Origin: Iris pallida
Lineage: Eukaryota > Streptophyta > Magnoliopsida > Asparagales > Iridaceae
Assembly: GCA_029216955.1 (NCBI GenBank)
Contig: JANAVB010003400.1
Location: forward strand, 20,730,597-20,794,596
Reading direction: 5' to 3'
DNA length: 64,000 nt
The position numbers and the translations under genes were made by a program. The notes under the pieces were generated by a model, which saw only the letters and a list, made by a program, of their open reading frames with translations, did not search any database and was not told where the DNA came from. Within the stretch, counting starts at the first letter, position 1. Each line of letters opens with the position of its first letter. Shown here one piece after another: positions 12,001 to 23,359 of the stretch.

Positions 12001-12781
12001 TCGTTGTAAATTTAGAATATATATGAAATTACAATCTATAGTAATATATAAAGTCACGGGACTAGCACATGACAGGGCCAGATAGTACATACTCAAGGGT
12101 GAATCCAATCTATGGCAAGTTAACTATATCTCAATCCACAAATAATGATCTCAAGTGGGAACCAAATGCATTAATTCTGATTAAACAATAATACACTACC
12201 ACTTAAATATAATTTTATATTAAAGTTGGCCAGACCTTAATACAATCATCTGAACAAGCTCATAACAAAAAGTAAAGCTTATAAAACTAGGCTATATAGC
12301 TGAAGATGTCATCATAAAATGTAAAAGATGGAAGAACGATAAAAGTACCACTAGAGATACCTGAATCCTGGAGATACAATTGTCCACCAATCTATCCTTC
12401 TATCGTAGCAATCTCAGCAAAAATATGGAGATATTACCAGGCCCTCAGGAGACTAGCAAGATACATAATATACATGCCACCAAATAACAGTAAATAACAT
12501 ACGAAGAAAAATAGGAATAACAAGTACAAGAAAGAATAACACATAGAAAAACTCTATAGATGGTGACATGTCATGATAATATAATATTAATCGTAGCTAT
12601 CTGTAACATGTGATAATAACCGCAGTCCGGTGAGGCACTAACAGTCCTATAATAGTTTCTTTAATGCAGTCCAGTGAGGCACTAACAATATAGTGGTATA
12701 GCCACGGCTAATAAAACACTCTTTCCTAAGATACAGGAAGTTAAGTCTATCACGTCTAGTCACGTCCAAGTCAATATAGGT
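12001..12781 (-). mobile_element. Degenerate LTR-retrotransposon sequence related to 59.5-60.3 kb
   Basis: No gene is seen. The segment around 12,438-12,475 (CCAGGCCCTCAGGAG, then CTAGCAAGATACATA) matches 59,776-59,806, and neighbouring sequence follows the same order, so both are copies of one retroelement family. Two imperfect copies of a GCAGTCC(A/G)GTGAGGCACTAACA unit lie at about 12,610-12,690. Confidence 0.5.
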
Positions 12782-13630
12782 TGTCACGACCCGCACCCTG
12801 TTTAGGAGCACGAGTACGTGGGTACGTCCAGCCTACGCCGCAGTATCGGCGGTAGAACGCTGTAAAGGTCATCTAGAATATATAGAATCTAAGACACAAT
12901 AATTAACATGTCATCTCCGCACGGAGAAATATAACCACAACTCAATCACACGATGATAAAGATAAAGATGAGATAAATAGTCTGAAATAGTGCCGAGCCA
13001 CAATCACAAGTTCAGAATCCAAGAATAAAATAATATCCCAAATAAATACTACAAGTCTCAAAGTATCATACTGGAATGTAATTCAGACAAAATCTAGGTA
13101 AACTAGGTCACTACGGGCGGTGCGTCCTCTACGAGCACCGGGTCCACAGGCTGGTCCTGGTCGTTGGCTCCATCTATGCCAAACCCGTAGTAGGTCGGAC
13201 AATCTGCATCTAAATTCTCTGAAAAATAATGGGGGTTATCCTGTCAGGATATGAGCAAGTACAAACACTAACAGCAGTTCCATGTGAATTGACAAATACT
13301 ATAAGAGACAATTATAATGAAATACAAGATGGAATATCAAGACTGAAAGTAAAACGGTACAAGAGAACTAGATATCATGTCATGTGTGAGATATAAGATA
13401 AAACTTTAATATAAATAATGGAAAGTAATCTGAGGTATGATGTAAACATAAAAATAAAGTGCCATGAGATATTAAAGCGTTATGTGATCGGCTTGGATCA
13501 AGATCAGGCTGTTCCATTTGACCGGCTATGCACGGGTAGTATAATAGTATAGTGATCAGGCCGGCCAAAATGGAATGCTATGCACAAGTATTATAAGGTC
13601 AGGCTACACCCTACGTGTGGTGAGGGGGAG

Positions 13631-14924
13631 CTATGCACAAGTAATAAACAAGTAGGGGTAATGATCACATAACATTTAATAACTTCCCATCCCCGAATAG
13701 TATAATGGATCCAGACATGACAGGTCATGACACGGGATTCGAAGAGCAGGGGGGCAGTCCACTCCCAAATCGGTGTCTATACAAGTACAGAAAATAATAT
13801 CGAACAATGTACTCATATACCAGGTAAACCGGAAATAATATCTCATGACGAGATTCACGTATACTAGTATGTGTATCCCCGTATCGAGAATCAAGTATAA
13901 CACTACAACTGAATCGGATATAGTAGACATCAAAGCAATGAAAACTATTAGAGAATGCACTTGCTTGTTGTCCTGAGCTACTACAACCCACTCAATGAGC
14001 CACGAACGGTCAACTCGCACAACTGTCTCCTAATGGTGAAACAGACATTACCAACGTTGTCAGAATGGTCAAATTAGCTAAAAATGGCTACCCATAAGTC
14101 CAATTCTGGACACAGAGACAAAATGGTAATTTTGGGTCAAAATGGTGTCCGCCGTTGGACCCACTTTGCACCGAAAACGTGCCAGAACCTACGGTCTCTA
14201 AAGTCATCAAACTATATGTCTACAGGTCTAGTTTGACGAGATGAATCCAACCGTATGTCTACAAGTCTATGGTGGAGCTATGCACAAGTAATAAATAAGT
14301 AGGGGTAATGATCACATAACCTCTAATAACTTCCCATCCCCGAATAGTATAATGGATCCAGACATGACAGGTCATGACACGGGATTCGAAGATCAGGGGG
14401 CCAGTCCACTCCCAAATCGGTGTCTATACAAGTACAGAAAACAATATCTAACAATGTACTCATATACCAGGTAAACCGGAAATGATATCTCATGACGAGA
14501 TTCACGTATACTAGTATGTGTATCCTCGTATCGAGAATCAAGTATAACACTACAACTGAATCGGATATAGTAGACATCAAAGCAATGAAAACTATTAGAG
14601 AATGTACTTGCTTGTTGTCCTGAGCTACTACAACCCACTCAATGAGCCACGAACGGTCAACTCGCACAACTGTCTCCTAATGGTGAAACAGACATTACCA
14701 ACGTTGTCAGAATGGTCAAATTAGCTAAAAATGGCTACCCATAAGTCCAATTCTGGACACAGGGGCAAAATAGTAATTTTGGGTCAAAATGGTGTCCGCC
14801 GTTGGACCCACTTTGTACCGGAAATGTGCCAGAACCTACGGTCTCTAAAGTCATCAAACTACATGTCTACAGGTCTAGTTTGACGAGATGAACCCAACCG
14901 TATGTCCAAAGTTGGATTCCGGTG
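13631..14924. repeat. 647-bp direct tandem duplication inside the LTR
   Basis: Sequence from 13,631 recurs from 14,278 at a constant offset of 647 bp and stays nearly identical to about 14,900. AACTTCCCATCCCCGAATAG begins at 13,681 and at 14,328. The few differences are mostly transitions. The paired 114-codon open frames at 13,676 and 14,323 are products of this duplication and not genes. Confidence 0.95.
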
Positions 14925-14989
14925 GGCCGTGCACAAATTCATCCGTTGGATCGGGTCGCGGACCCGCCAAAATAGCGTTCCGATCGACC

Positions 14990-15180
14990 GTCTCAGAATT
15001 GCGCGCCCAGTGGTGCGCCCAATTGCACGCACAGATGCGCGCCCAGTTACGCGCACAGTTGTGCGCCCAGTGGCGCGGGTGGCACTGGGTGCGTAGGGCG
15101 CACAGGACGTGCATGTGGCGCAAGTGGCTCAGTGCGCGTTTTGCACCCGGTGTGCAAAGCGCGCGGGGTGCGTGAGTGGC
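14990..15180. repeat. GC-rich short tandem repeats (GCGCGCCCAGT type)
   Basis: A 10-18 bp motif such as GCGCGCCCAGT/GCGCACAGT is reiterated, giving a GC-rich island in AT-rich surroundings. The solo LTR at 25,592-29,546 has a comparable island at about 27,040-27,130, so this is a feature of the LTR family and not a gene. Confidence 0.7.
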
Positions 15181-15190
15181 GCAACTTGCT

Positions 15191-15216
15191 ACAGATCATG
15201 CCTGTGCATGATCTGT
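15191..15216. other. Perfect 11-bp hairpin with 4-nt loop
   Basis: ACAGATCATGC, loop CTGT, GCATGATCTGT. It lies about 75 bp upstream of a TATA-like box. It may be a binding palindrome or a chance structure. Confidence 0.6.
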
Positions 15217-15289
15217 GCGGTTACTGCACGTTCGGAGTGATTTTACCACGTCCCGAACATTGTGCAAACCGGACAGTTGCCACTCAGGC

Positions 15290-15850
15290 CTATATAAGGT
15301 CTCTTCTCTCCACAGGACAAATGAAAGAAAAGTACACAGAAAGTTAAAAAAGTTTACAAGTGTTTTTTAACACAAGTAAACAGGGGCTGTGAGAGAGAAG
15401 AGAAGCTTTGCACCAGCATTGCTTTTGCACGGGAGTCCATGTACGATCCGAGGAGTCAGAAGAGCAGGAGTGTTCCAAAATTCTCCGACGAACTTGCCAG
15501 TTCCTGGAAGCTATTCGTGTGGGGCGAATATAGCTTTAAGCAACAGTGATTATTCACCCTAGCAGGAGATCTTTCATCTATTGTCTGTCATCTTCACTAC
15601 TTCTAGCAATTCGGATTAGTACCTTCTTTTTAGAAGTACGTCATTCGGTTGCTGTGACGAAATCTTTTTTAAGATCTTCGTTTACCAGAATCCACCAAGG
15701 ATCTCTGTTACGCGCCTTCTTCGAAGTATTGTGTTGAAAGTTGAAACATTGTCTTTACAATTGTTTTGCCTTCTAAGTTTTTCCATCGAAAATTGTGTCC
15801 CGGCACTAACATTATTGCTTTAGCTTTTTTCATGGATTGAGCCTCAATTA
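15290..15850 (+). promoter_or_regulatory. TATATAAG box and long leader-like sequence
   Basis: CTATATAAGG at about 15,290-15,299 is followed by about 550 bp with no long frame. The sequence is purine-rich at first (AGAGAGAAGAGAAG), then mixed with TTC-rich stretches. The design repeats that at 5508-5940, although the two do not align well by eye. It could be a retroelement or pararetrovirus leader. Function is inferred. Confidence 0.35.
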
Positions 15851-16580
15851 TAATGGCAATTCTGAAATTTAAGACAAATATTTAAGTTCTTACCACACCT
15901 TATTCATGGAATTGGACATCATGGAATTGGACACCGAAGGTCTACCAGTGGATTATCGGTGGTGGCGCCGTATTATAAAAGTCCCCCTTTTAACCATAAC
16001 TACTCATTATACTTTTTCTTGTGACTCTGTAAGCATGTTTAAAACATATTAACTTTTAATTTTTAATTTTTAACGAATTTTACCTCACAAATCCAGTGAC
16101 GCATGAGCAACCGAAGTTATGATATATTGGTTACGATCTTACTAGGTCATCCGTGGTTTTGGACTGCGGCTCTAGCTGGTCCATCGGCCACATCTCGGCC
16201 CACATTAGAGAGGGCCCCGGAATATTCGTGGTTTTGGACTAGAGTCCTGATCCGTTGGCCAAGCGTCGTCCCACATTAGAGAGGGCTATGTAATTTCGGA
16301 GGTGGGCCCATAGACTGTAGGGGAAGCTAATAGGGGGATGGGGCGTGGACACACGCATGGTCACCCTCCCCCACGGGAAAGGAAGAGTTTTCCAATAGGT
16401 TAACACTGATTCAAGATATGTTGACTACTAAATGGCATATGGGCTTCCCGAAAGACTTGGAAATATGTCTCGGTGACCGGCTAGATGTTGTAGTCGCCGC
16501 CTTCTTCGTTTTTTTTTTTCCTCTTCAAAATAAGCCTCTAGATCTGGGAAAAAAATATTGCATCGAAACAAGGTAGCCTT
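15851..16580. other. 3' flank of the amine oxidase gene, no gene seen
   Basis: I see no coding sequence. The stretch at 16,150-16,310 contains two imperfect copies of a segment of about 85 bp, each starting CGTGGTTTTGGACT and ending CCCACATTAGAGAGGGC. The remainder is unremarkable. Confidence 0.6.
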
Positions 16581-16581
16581 G

Positions 16582-16684
16582 TTTATTTAATGCATTTCAT
16601 TGGGACAAACATCATAGTTTACTATCTATTTGTCCATGGACCAAATGGTGCGCTCAGCTGGACATTAAGTGTTCCTTGTTTATT
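16582..16684 (-). terminator. Candidate polyadenylation signals of the amine oxidase gene
   Basis: AATAAA occurs on the minus strand at 16,679-16,684 (about 90 nt after the stop codon) and at 16,582-16,587 (about 187 nt after). Both lie in T-rich surroundings typical of plant 3' ends. Which one is used cannot be seen from sequence. Confidence 0.45.
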
Positions 16685-16773
16685 ATTTACACCGCGAGCA
16701 CATGTACGTAACATGAAAACTGAGCTTGCACAACGGTGAAGAAGCCCAGTGGGTTTTCCCAACATCGGAGTCC

Positions 16774-19700
16774 TCAAGCCGAAGCCGACGCCCTGCAAAT
16801 TGGAAGGTCCTTCTCCAGGTTGGGTGGCACGCCGAGGATGGGGTTGCTCTCGAAGAAGTTGACGGGTTTCAGATCGAAGCTCGAGAACACCGTCGGCATG
16901 ATCGGGTAGTCTTCCTGGCACGGCACATGGTGGAATCCCAACGTGTACCACAGCACGATGTCCTTGTTCTCTATTGGTCGATCCCTGAAACAAAATTAAT
17001 CACCTTATAATTAATTTATTATTAACCCATAACGCAAAAAGGACGTTGGATCGGACGTGACCGTCTATTTGCCCACGTGACGGATTTTTATTGGAACTAG
17101 CAGGAGAGACAGGTTTAGAGCTAGCAAGGGGGTGGGTGGAGACGATGGTTATCGGCCACGTGGACATGGAACAACAGACAGTCACGCCCGTATCCGTACA
17201 TATGGATCTCTACGTACCTCTCGGACCAGACAGCCAACGTGTCTTCCCCTTTGTTTTGGTAGACGAACAGTCCTCCTGCCCATTCCTCGCTTTTGTTGTA
17301 TGGTGTCACCCAAATCTAAACACAGTGAAGAACAAAATCCATTAATCAGTACATAAATTATACTTTCTTTTAAGGTGTCGTTATTGACAGTTCTAAAATG
17401 TCGTCTACACTCTTATTTAATTTTCTATCAAATTTGTTCGTGCATTAAGATTATTTGATACTCTTAAAATATTATCCTGCAATCCTTCTTGCATGCATGC
17501 TAAAATTCAGATTTAATTCAGAGACAAGTTTGAAATTTTAAATAATAAAAAAAAGAAAAAAAATACAGAATAACATTTTAGGAGTGTCAGCAACTACTGC
17601 TGCTTTTATATCCAAGAAAATGACTGTGTAATAGTTACTCGATGATCAGATCAGTGCGTACCTGGTTGTTTGTGAAAGCACCCCTGACCTGAGGAGGATC
17701 CCTGGGGTCCAGCAAGTTAGCGGCAGTGCCGGCAGGGACCACCTTGTATCCGACCGGATTTCCGACCCGCGTAGACTTGGAGGGGTTGATGACATGGAAC
17801 TCGGAGGGCTTGTAGAGGCTCAGCTGGACTTGCGCCTCTTTCTCGGTCTTGGCAACGTGCCTGGTGGCCTTGAGATAGCTAGCCCGCGGGGACTCGCCCG
17901 GGCTCGTCTCCTGCCGAGCCAGATCGACCTTGACGAAGGAGTTGTCCGAGCCATCGACGTCCATGTCGAGGTGGAAGGTGATGTAGTGGTCGTGGATGAC
18001 GCCGATGACGTTCTCGGAGAGGAGGGTGCCGTACATTTCTTGTTTTGGCGGGAATTGGTTGACATGGGAGTAGGGCGTTCCTTTCACCATTAGGATGCCG
18101 CTCAGCCCAACCTGATTAAGTCCACAATCAAACACTTTCTTCACGATTTTTTTATCATCGATAATTACTGGACCATCTTTCCTTATAGTTTAACTTAACA
18201 GTCATGCGTGATCGCGAAAAACTTTGGACTGTTTTATCCATAATTAAAAACTAATGTCATCCTTCTGGCTTCTCTAATGACGATTAAAACGTATAACTCT
18301 ACATCACTTTTTTCTTTCCCAAGAAAAGTAGCCATGGTCTCTCTGTTTCATTAATAAGAACAAATAATAAAGAACTAGCACATCTTAGAGCATCTCCAAC
18401 CCTATTGTGAGTTTGAAAAGAAATGGTTGTCACCTAGGAATGACAACCATTTTTTTCAAAAGTACTTCTGCAAATGTGAAATAAAGTGTGAAGTTGACAT
18501 GACAAAGACAATGTGAAGTTGGTTGTCTAGATCTAGACAATACACTTCACAATGTCTTTATGTCCACATCATCATTTGTGAATAAAAATGTTTATAAAAA
18601 GAACTAGAAGAGTAAAAGTTGTCTTGGAAGTTGTAAAAAATAAATTTGTATTGCCTTCTTAATACTTTTGCATTGGAGATGACTTTTTAAACTCATTATC
18701 ATTTGTGAATACAATCTTGTCACTTATACAAGACATTGTCTTGTGTCCCATGCCATCTAAGATTCACAACACAAAATAAGACAATAGGGTTGGAGATGCT
18801 CTTAGTCTGAGATGCCTATGTACAACAAAAGTCTCCCAGAAAGAACCAAAATACAAATCGTTCTACTCTAGTCCAAAAGATGCAATAAATAAGTATTATA
18901 TATATTAAATTATCACCGTAGCTCAACTTTTTTTTGAATTGCGTGCTTAGCTAGTGAAAATTGCATATAGAGCATTTTGTAAAATTGTTATGAGAATATC
19001 AAGTTTGCTGAAATTATGGTAAAATTATGATAAGAGCATCTCCAACCCTATTGTGACTTTGGAAAAAAGTTAATGCCACATAGGAATGACAAAATTTTAT
19101 TCAAAAGTTCTTCTCCAATGCATTTGTCAAGTCAATTGTGAAGCTTATGTGACAAATATTAAAGAAGATATTGTGAAGTTGATTGTCTTGTTCTAGACAA
19201 TGCACTTGACAATGTCTTCTCTTCTATGTCATCAATTATGAATAAAAAATATTAGAAAAAAGAAAGAAGATGAGTCGTTGTCTTAAAAGTTGCCTTGGAA
19301 GTTGGAAAAAATACTTTTATTGTCTTCTCAATACTTTTGCATTGGAGAGAGTTTTTCTATCTCATTGTCTTTTGAAATATAATTTTGCCACATAAACAAG
19401 ACATTGCCTTGTGGCTCATGCCACCTAAGAGCCACCTAAGACTCACAATACTTAACAAGACAATAGGGTTGGAGATGCTCTAAGAGACCCAAAACGTTCT
19501 ATAGAAAGACTTTTTTTTCCTGCAAAGAAATGCTCTTCTGAAATGCGTTATCTATACATACATATTAATTAACACTCCTACTCCCCTCATTATCTCCGCT
19601 CAGCTAATATTGAGTAATTAAGAATGTGTAGAAAACATTCTTCAAAAGGCGTTTTTCTATCCATAATTGATAAAATAACGTCCTTCAAAGGACGTTTTTC

Positions 19701-22700
19701 CAGCAAATATTTTTTACCATCTGAAAAATATTTAAAAATAATAGATATAAAAATAAAAATATTCCACTGCCTAGACTTAAAACCAAGTCTCTTGAGTGAG
19801 AGCCAAGTACAACAAATTGCTAATGGGTTTAGATTCCAGCCTCAGATATTTTGTACTACAAATTTCTCTTTTTAATATGCACAAAAAACGTCCGACGGAA
19901 GGACATTTTTTTGTACAATATCCTACAATATACTCCATTCCGTAGGACGTTTTTTATGATTGTGATTTTTTGCGAAGAATCAATTATTATGCACTTCCGA
20001 ACGATATTTTAGGTCTCAAAATACAATTTAGCCAAACTTTGTGCTATGTTAATAACTTTGTCAAACTTCTATGCTCTCAAAACAAAATTTTGTTCTTATA
20101 TCCAAAAATTAAGTATGGCACTACTAGAGCCAAACTATGATGGCTAAGTAAAGAGAAGTAAGGTGAAGGGGAGTCCTTATATATCGAAATTTTTAAATGG
20201 AAAGGATGATTAACAAAAATATATATGTAGTATAAAATTAGATTTTATTGAATTTTTAATTAAAACTTGTCAAAACAAGATTATTTACGACTTTTTTAAA
20301 AAACAAATCCTTACTTCCCATTGTTAACCCCGATTTGGGTGTAGGAACAAAAAAAACAATAACAATGTTAACTTTTTCTCACTTAACCCTCTATGATTCT
20401 TCCTCATAAATCCTCTCACTTAACTAGGGGTGAGCGTTCGATTTATTCAGTTTCAAAGGAACTGAAATAGTTAAAACCGAATAAACTAAAATTTGTCCGA
20501 GCTCTCTAGCCTAGTGGTATTAGAGCGGACACCCCGAGGGACCGGCAAGGTTCGAGTCCCTCAATTGTGTGTGTGCGTGGAATTTCAAAAAAAAAAAAAA
20601 AAATAAACTAAAATTTTAAAAATCCAAAACCGAAATCGAACCGAAATTTGCTAAAATCGAAACTGAACCGAAATAAGCCAAAATAGAAACTGAAGCGAAC
20701 CAAAAAAACGATGCAGATTATTCGATTTGTTCAATCGGACTATTTCTACTGTATAATAGGTAAGGTTCAAAGTTGAAATCGTGGTTAAATGATATAAAAA
20801 ATTTTACACATATTTTGTTATATTTGTGTCCAAAGTTAGACTAATTGTTAAATTATCAAAGTTTGGTTTCAAAATACAAATAGAATTTTGATTTCAAAAT
20901 ATATATACATATTACAACATATACATACAATTGAGAACATTTATAAAATTGCATAAGTCTTATTCGATTTTCGGTTTTGGAACGAAACTCAAACCCAAAC
21001 CGATACCTAAACCGAATAAGAAATTTTACTATTTTCAAAATCGAAATTGAACCGATTTTTTTTTTTCCAATTAGAACCGAATCTCTTATTCGGTTCGGTT
21101 TAATTTTCAATCCAAAAACGAATAATGCTTACCCTTGTACTTTAATTCTCTCTCATTTAACTCTCTTCACCCTCAATTCAAGCAGGCCCTTAAGTATTGT
21201 ATGTAGGTTGATGTTTGTTGTCGTTTACTTTGGAAAAGTAGACACTTAAAGATGCTTGTATAAAAAAATATCATTTTTATAGGCCATAATGAGTGGGTCG
21301 GAAGGTCTAAAACTCGTATGAGGACAGGTCCGATCATGCTGGATTTAGTTTCTGCTCTCTAAACCTGACCCGTTCCGGGATCATATTTTCTAACCAGTCT
21401 CGATCCGATCCACATCCGATCAAAATCGGCCATACTGTCCCGGGCCAATCAACAACATGAGTTATACAATAAGTTAATACCAAAGAGACCAAACCTTTGT
21501 TGGATTAGTCATATATACTTTTGTTTCTGTTGGTGGTGAGTGAAACAATTATACTATTTATGTAATTATATTATACTGAAATATTAATGAAATAGTCTAA
21601 TTTTAGAAGCTGCTTTTGCTGAAACTATCTTGTCCGAACATCTATTAATATATCTGACACTAGAGATAGCGTATCGGAAGAGTAGGTGGAGAAAACAAAC
21701 TTTGACACGGATGAGTCCATCTGTCTGAAACTCCCAATCCACAATATAGTCGTAGTTCGCCACCGACGCGGCCATCCTGGCCACAAGTGTCACCTTCGGC
21801 CTCACCTCCCTTATCTACAAGCAACCAAGTACTCCTCATCAATCAACTGAACAACAACTAGAAGTAGTATGAAAAGGGGAAAAAAAATTGATTAATTAAA
21901 GGTTTCATGTAGCAGTGAAGCACCTCCATCCCAGTGATAGGACTCTCCGAATGTCGCCACCCGATATCCCCAGCATACTTCTCGAAGATACACACCATGT
22001 CCTCCCTTACATACGGCCTCCCATCGGCAGCAACGAATACGCCGTCCATATAGTACGCATTCCTCGGGCAGTCGTTCAGCGGCACGAGCGGCATCGCCTG
22101 CAGCCCGAACCCGTACTCTCCGGCGTCCATGTACGTCTTGAAGTACCACGCATCGGTCGGGTCCATGTACGGCACGAACAGCTCCGACGCGAACCCCTTG
22201 TACATCACCCCCCTCCTCCCTCCCGTCTCCGGATCCGTCATCTTCGCCCCGGACACCACCACCCCGGCTCTCGCGTCCGCCTTCAGGTGGAACTCCCATC
22301 CCGCCCACCGCACCAGGTGGCCGTCCACGACCTCGAAGCTGGGACCGGACGGCTGCTCGATGGAGATGGGGTTGAGGGGCTTGTAAGGCTGTCGCGGCCG
22401 CTTGTTCCGCCCTGCCACGTCGAAGCGGTAGTCCGTGCCGGTCGATTTAGGGATGGGGATGTCCTGGCCCTGGTCGGAGATCTCGACCACTTGCTTGGTG
22501 TCCATGTCGATGAGGACCGTAAGGCCCTCGATCGGCCGCATGTAGAAGTTCGCGGTGCCCTCCGCAGAGTAGCACTGCACCTTTATTAGCCGCCGGGTGT
22601 TTTCCACTTCACGCCCATACCTACCAATTAACAACAATATAAACGTTAATTTGCAACAAGTAACGAATTCTATGAAATTAAATTAATATACCATCCTGAG

Positions 22701-23359
22701 GATATCGGGAGGCACGCGAGGTCGGAGAGGCGGATCCCCCGTGCAAGAATAGTACGGTTGAAGCTTGGGTCGGAGAGCGGAGCCCACGTGGAGCTGGTCA
22801 TGTCCTCGATGGTCATAGTAGGGAATCCGGACGCCGGGGGAGGAAGCGACCTGACTTGCCCCGTCGAGAGGTCGACGGTCAGCACGTAGGGCTTTCTGCG
22901 GAACAGCACGACGGCCGAGGCTTTGCGAGCGGGGAGCGGGGCGTCCTCCCGCCACGAGAGCACGAGCGACTTGTCGGGCTCGTCGAGGACGAGGGAGTGT
23001 ACGGTGAGAGACGAAGGAGAGGAGGAGAAGGGCTCGTGGGAGAGGAGGGCGGCGCGAGCCCTGTTGACCTCTTGGATGGTGAGAGGGTCGAGCGGGTGCT
23101 TGGGGACGTCGGCTTCGTGGTTCGGCCGGGTCTTCTTTGGGTTGGAGGAGGTGGCGGGAGTAGGCTTGGATTGGATGGGGTTCTTGGAAGCGCAGCAGGA
23201 GGAGCGGAGCGAGCAGGAGGAGCGGAGCGAGCAGTCGAGGAAGTCGGCCGCATCGGAGGCCGGGTAGGGATGGTGGAGGTAGGAGCGGCTGAAGACGAGG
23301 AGGAGGAAGAGTGCGGAAAGGAGGGTGAAGGTCAGACGGAGGAGATATTTGGGTTCCAT
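16774..23359 (-). CDS. Primary (copper, TPQ) amine oxidase, six exons, 745 aa
   Basis: It oxidises primary amines such as putrescine to aldehyde, H2O2 and ammonia. Exons are 23359-22692, 22620-21924, 21814-21701, 18111-17662, 17315-17218 and 16984-16774. All junctions are GT-AG and the sum is 2238 nt. The N-terminus has a hydrophobic signal or anchor segment (about residues 5-22), then a Ser/Pro linker, the N2/N3 domains to about 290 and the catalytic domain to about 735. The TPQ precursor is Tyr476 in [14 protein letters not shown]. The catalytic base is Asp388 ([10 protein letters not shown]). Copper ligands are His533 and His535 (IHDHY) and His695 in [12 protein letters not shown]. It ends SASA, with no SKL-type peroxisomal signal. 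With the N-terminal segment and an NRT sequon, this suggests the secretory route and apoplast. Substrate preference and exact orthologue are not assigned. The start is the first ATG of the frame. Confidence 0.93.
18388..18801. mobile_element. Tourist/PIF-Harbinger-type MITE, copy 1 (414 bp)
   Basis: Terminal inverted repeats begin GAGCATCTCCAACCCTATTG on both strands and match for about 21 bp. It is flanked by TTA at 18,385-18,387 and 18,802-18,804, the 3-bp TWA duplication expected for PIF/Harbinger insertion. There is no coding capacity. Confidence 0.9.
19035..19480. mobile_element. Tourist/PIF-Harbinger-type MITE, copy 2 (446 bp)
   Basis: It has the same terminal inverted repeats as the copy at 18,388 and is flanked by TAA at 19,032-19,034 and 19,481-19,483. 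The internal sequence is related but diverged by substitutions and small indels. The two insertions are therefore separate events of one family, only 233 bp apart. Confidence 0.9.
20426..21136. mobile_element. Possible hAT-like MITE with GGTTCGGTTT-rich interior
   Basis: The left end AGGGGTGAGCG and right end GCTTACCCTT form imperfect terminal inverted repeats. Both subterminal parts are rich in CGAACCGAA/TTCGGTTCGG runs, typical of a common plant non-autonomous element. No clear 8-bp target duplication was found. The SINE at 20,495 is inserted in it. Confidence 0.45.
20495..20602 (+). mobile_element. Short tRNA-derived SINE with 14-bp target-site duplication
   Basis: A pol III box A-like TAGCCTAGTGG (20,508-20,518) and box B-like GGTTCGAGTCC (20,550-20,560) lie about 40 bp apart. 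An (A)n tail follows and ATAAACTAAAATTT flanks both sides (20,481-20,494 and 20,603-20,616). At 108 bp it is essentially a tRNA-like head plus tail. It is not a functional tRNA, as no cloverleaf or acceptor stem is evident. Confidence 0.88.

Larger units (their letters stand above)
12782..15180 (-). mobile_element. Long LTR fragment, minus orientation, with clear 3' terminus
   Basis: The plus strand opens with TGTCACGACCCGCACCC. The adjacent GTACGTCCAGCCTACGCCGC..AGAACGCTGT block is shared with the LTR end at 24,588 and, inverted, with the end at 29,546. Moving inward, the order of other shared landmarks (the ATGATCACATAAC block near 13,660 and a GC-rich stretch near 15,000) is as in the solo LTR at 25,592-29,546. 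The 5' end of this LTR on the right is not resolved and no target duplication was identified. Confidence 0.6.
18112..21700 (-). other. Intron 3 of the amine oxidase gene (3589 bp)
   Basis: It splits the gene between the TPQ exon (ending GTCAAA) and the exon with the HDH copper ligands, with donor GTTTGT and acceptor AATCAG. The other introns are 71, 109, 346 and 233 bp. The excess length is largely mobile DNA: two Tourist-like MITEs, a SINE and a hAT-like element. The rest (19,484-20,425 and 21,140-21,700) is AT-rich with no gene seen. Confidence 0.9.

Noticed and set aside
13676..14667. Pair of nearly identical 114-codon frames
   Set aside because: They are the same LTR sequence in the two halves of a 647-bp tandem duplication. 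There is no domain and the frame is not preserved in the related sequence at 60 kb.
14859..15175. Arg/Ala-rich frames in the GC island
   Set aside because: They are produced by short GCGCGCCCAGT repeats in an LTR.
16310..16560. Possible snRNA-type upstream element (CCCACAT) and small RNA gene
   Set aside because: The CCCACATTAG motif differs from the usual plant USE, and no TATA at the proper spacing or U-snRNA sequence follows.
20495..20602. Possible functional tRNA gene
   Set aside because: It has box A and B motifs but no acceptor-stem pairing, and it carries a poly(A) tail and target duplication, so it is a SINE.
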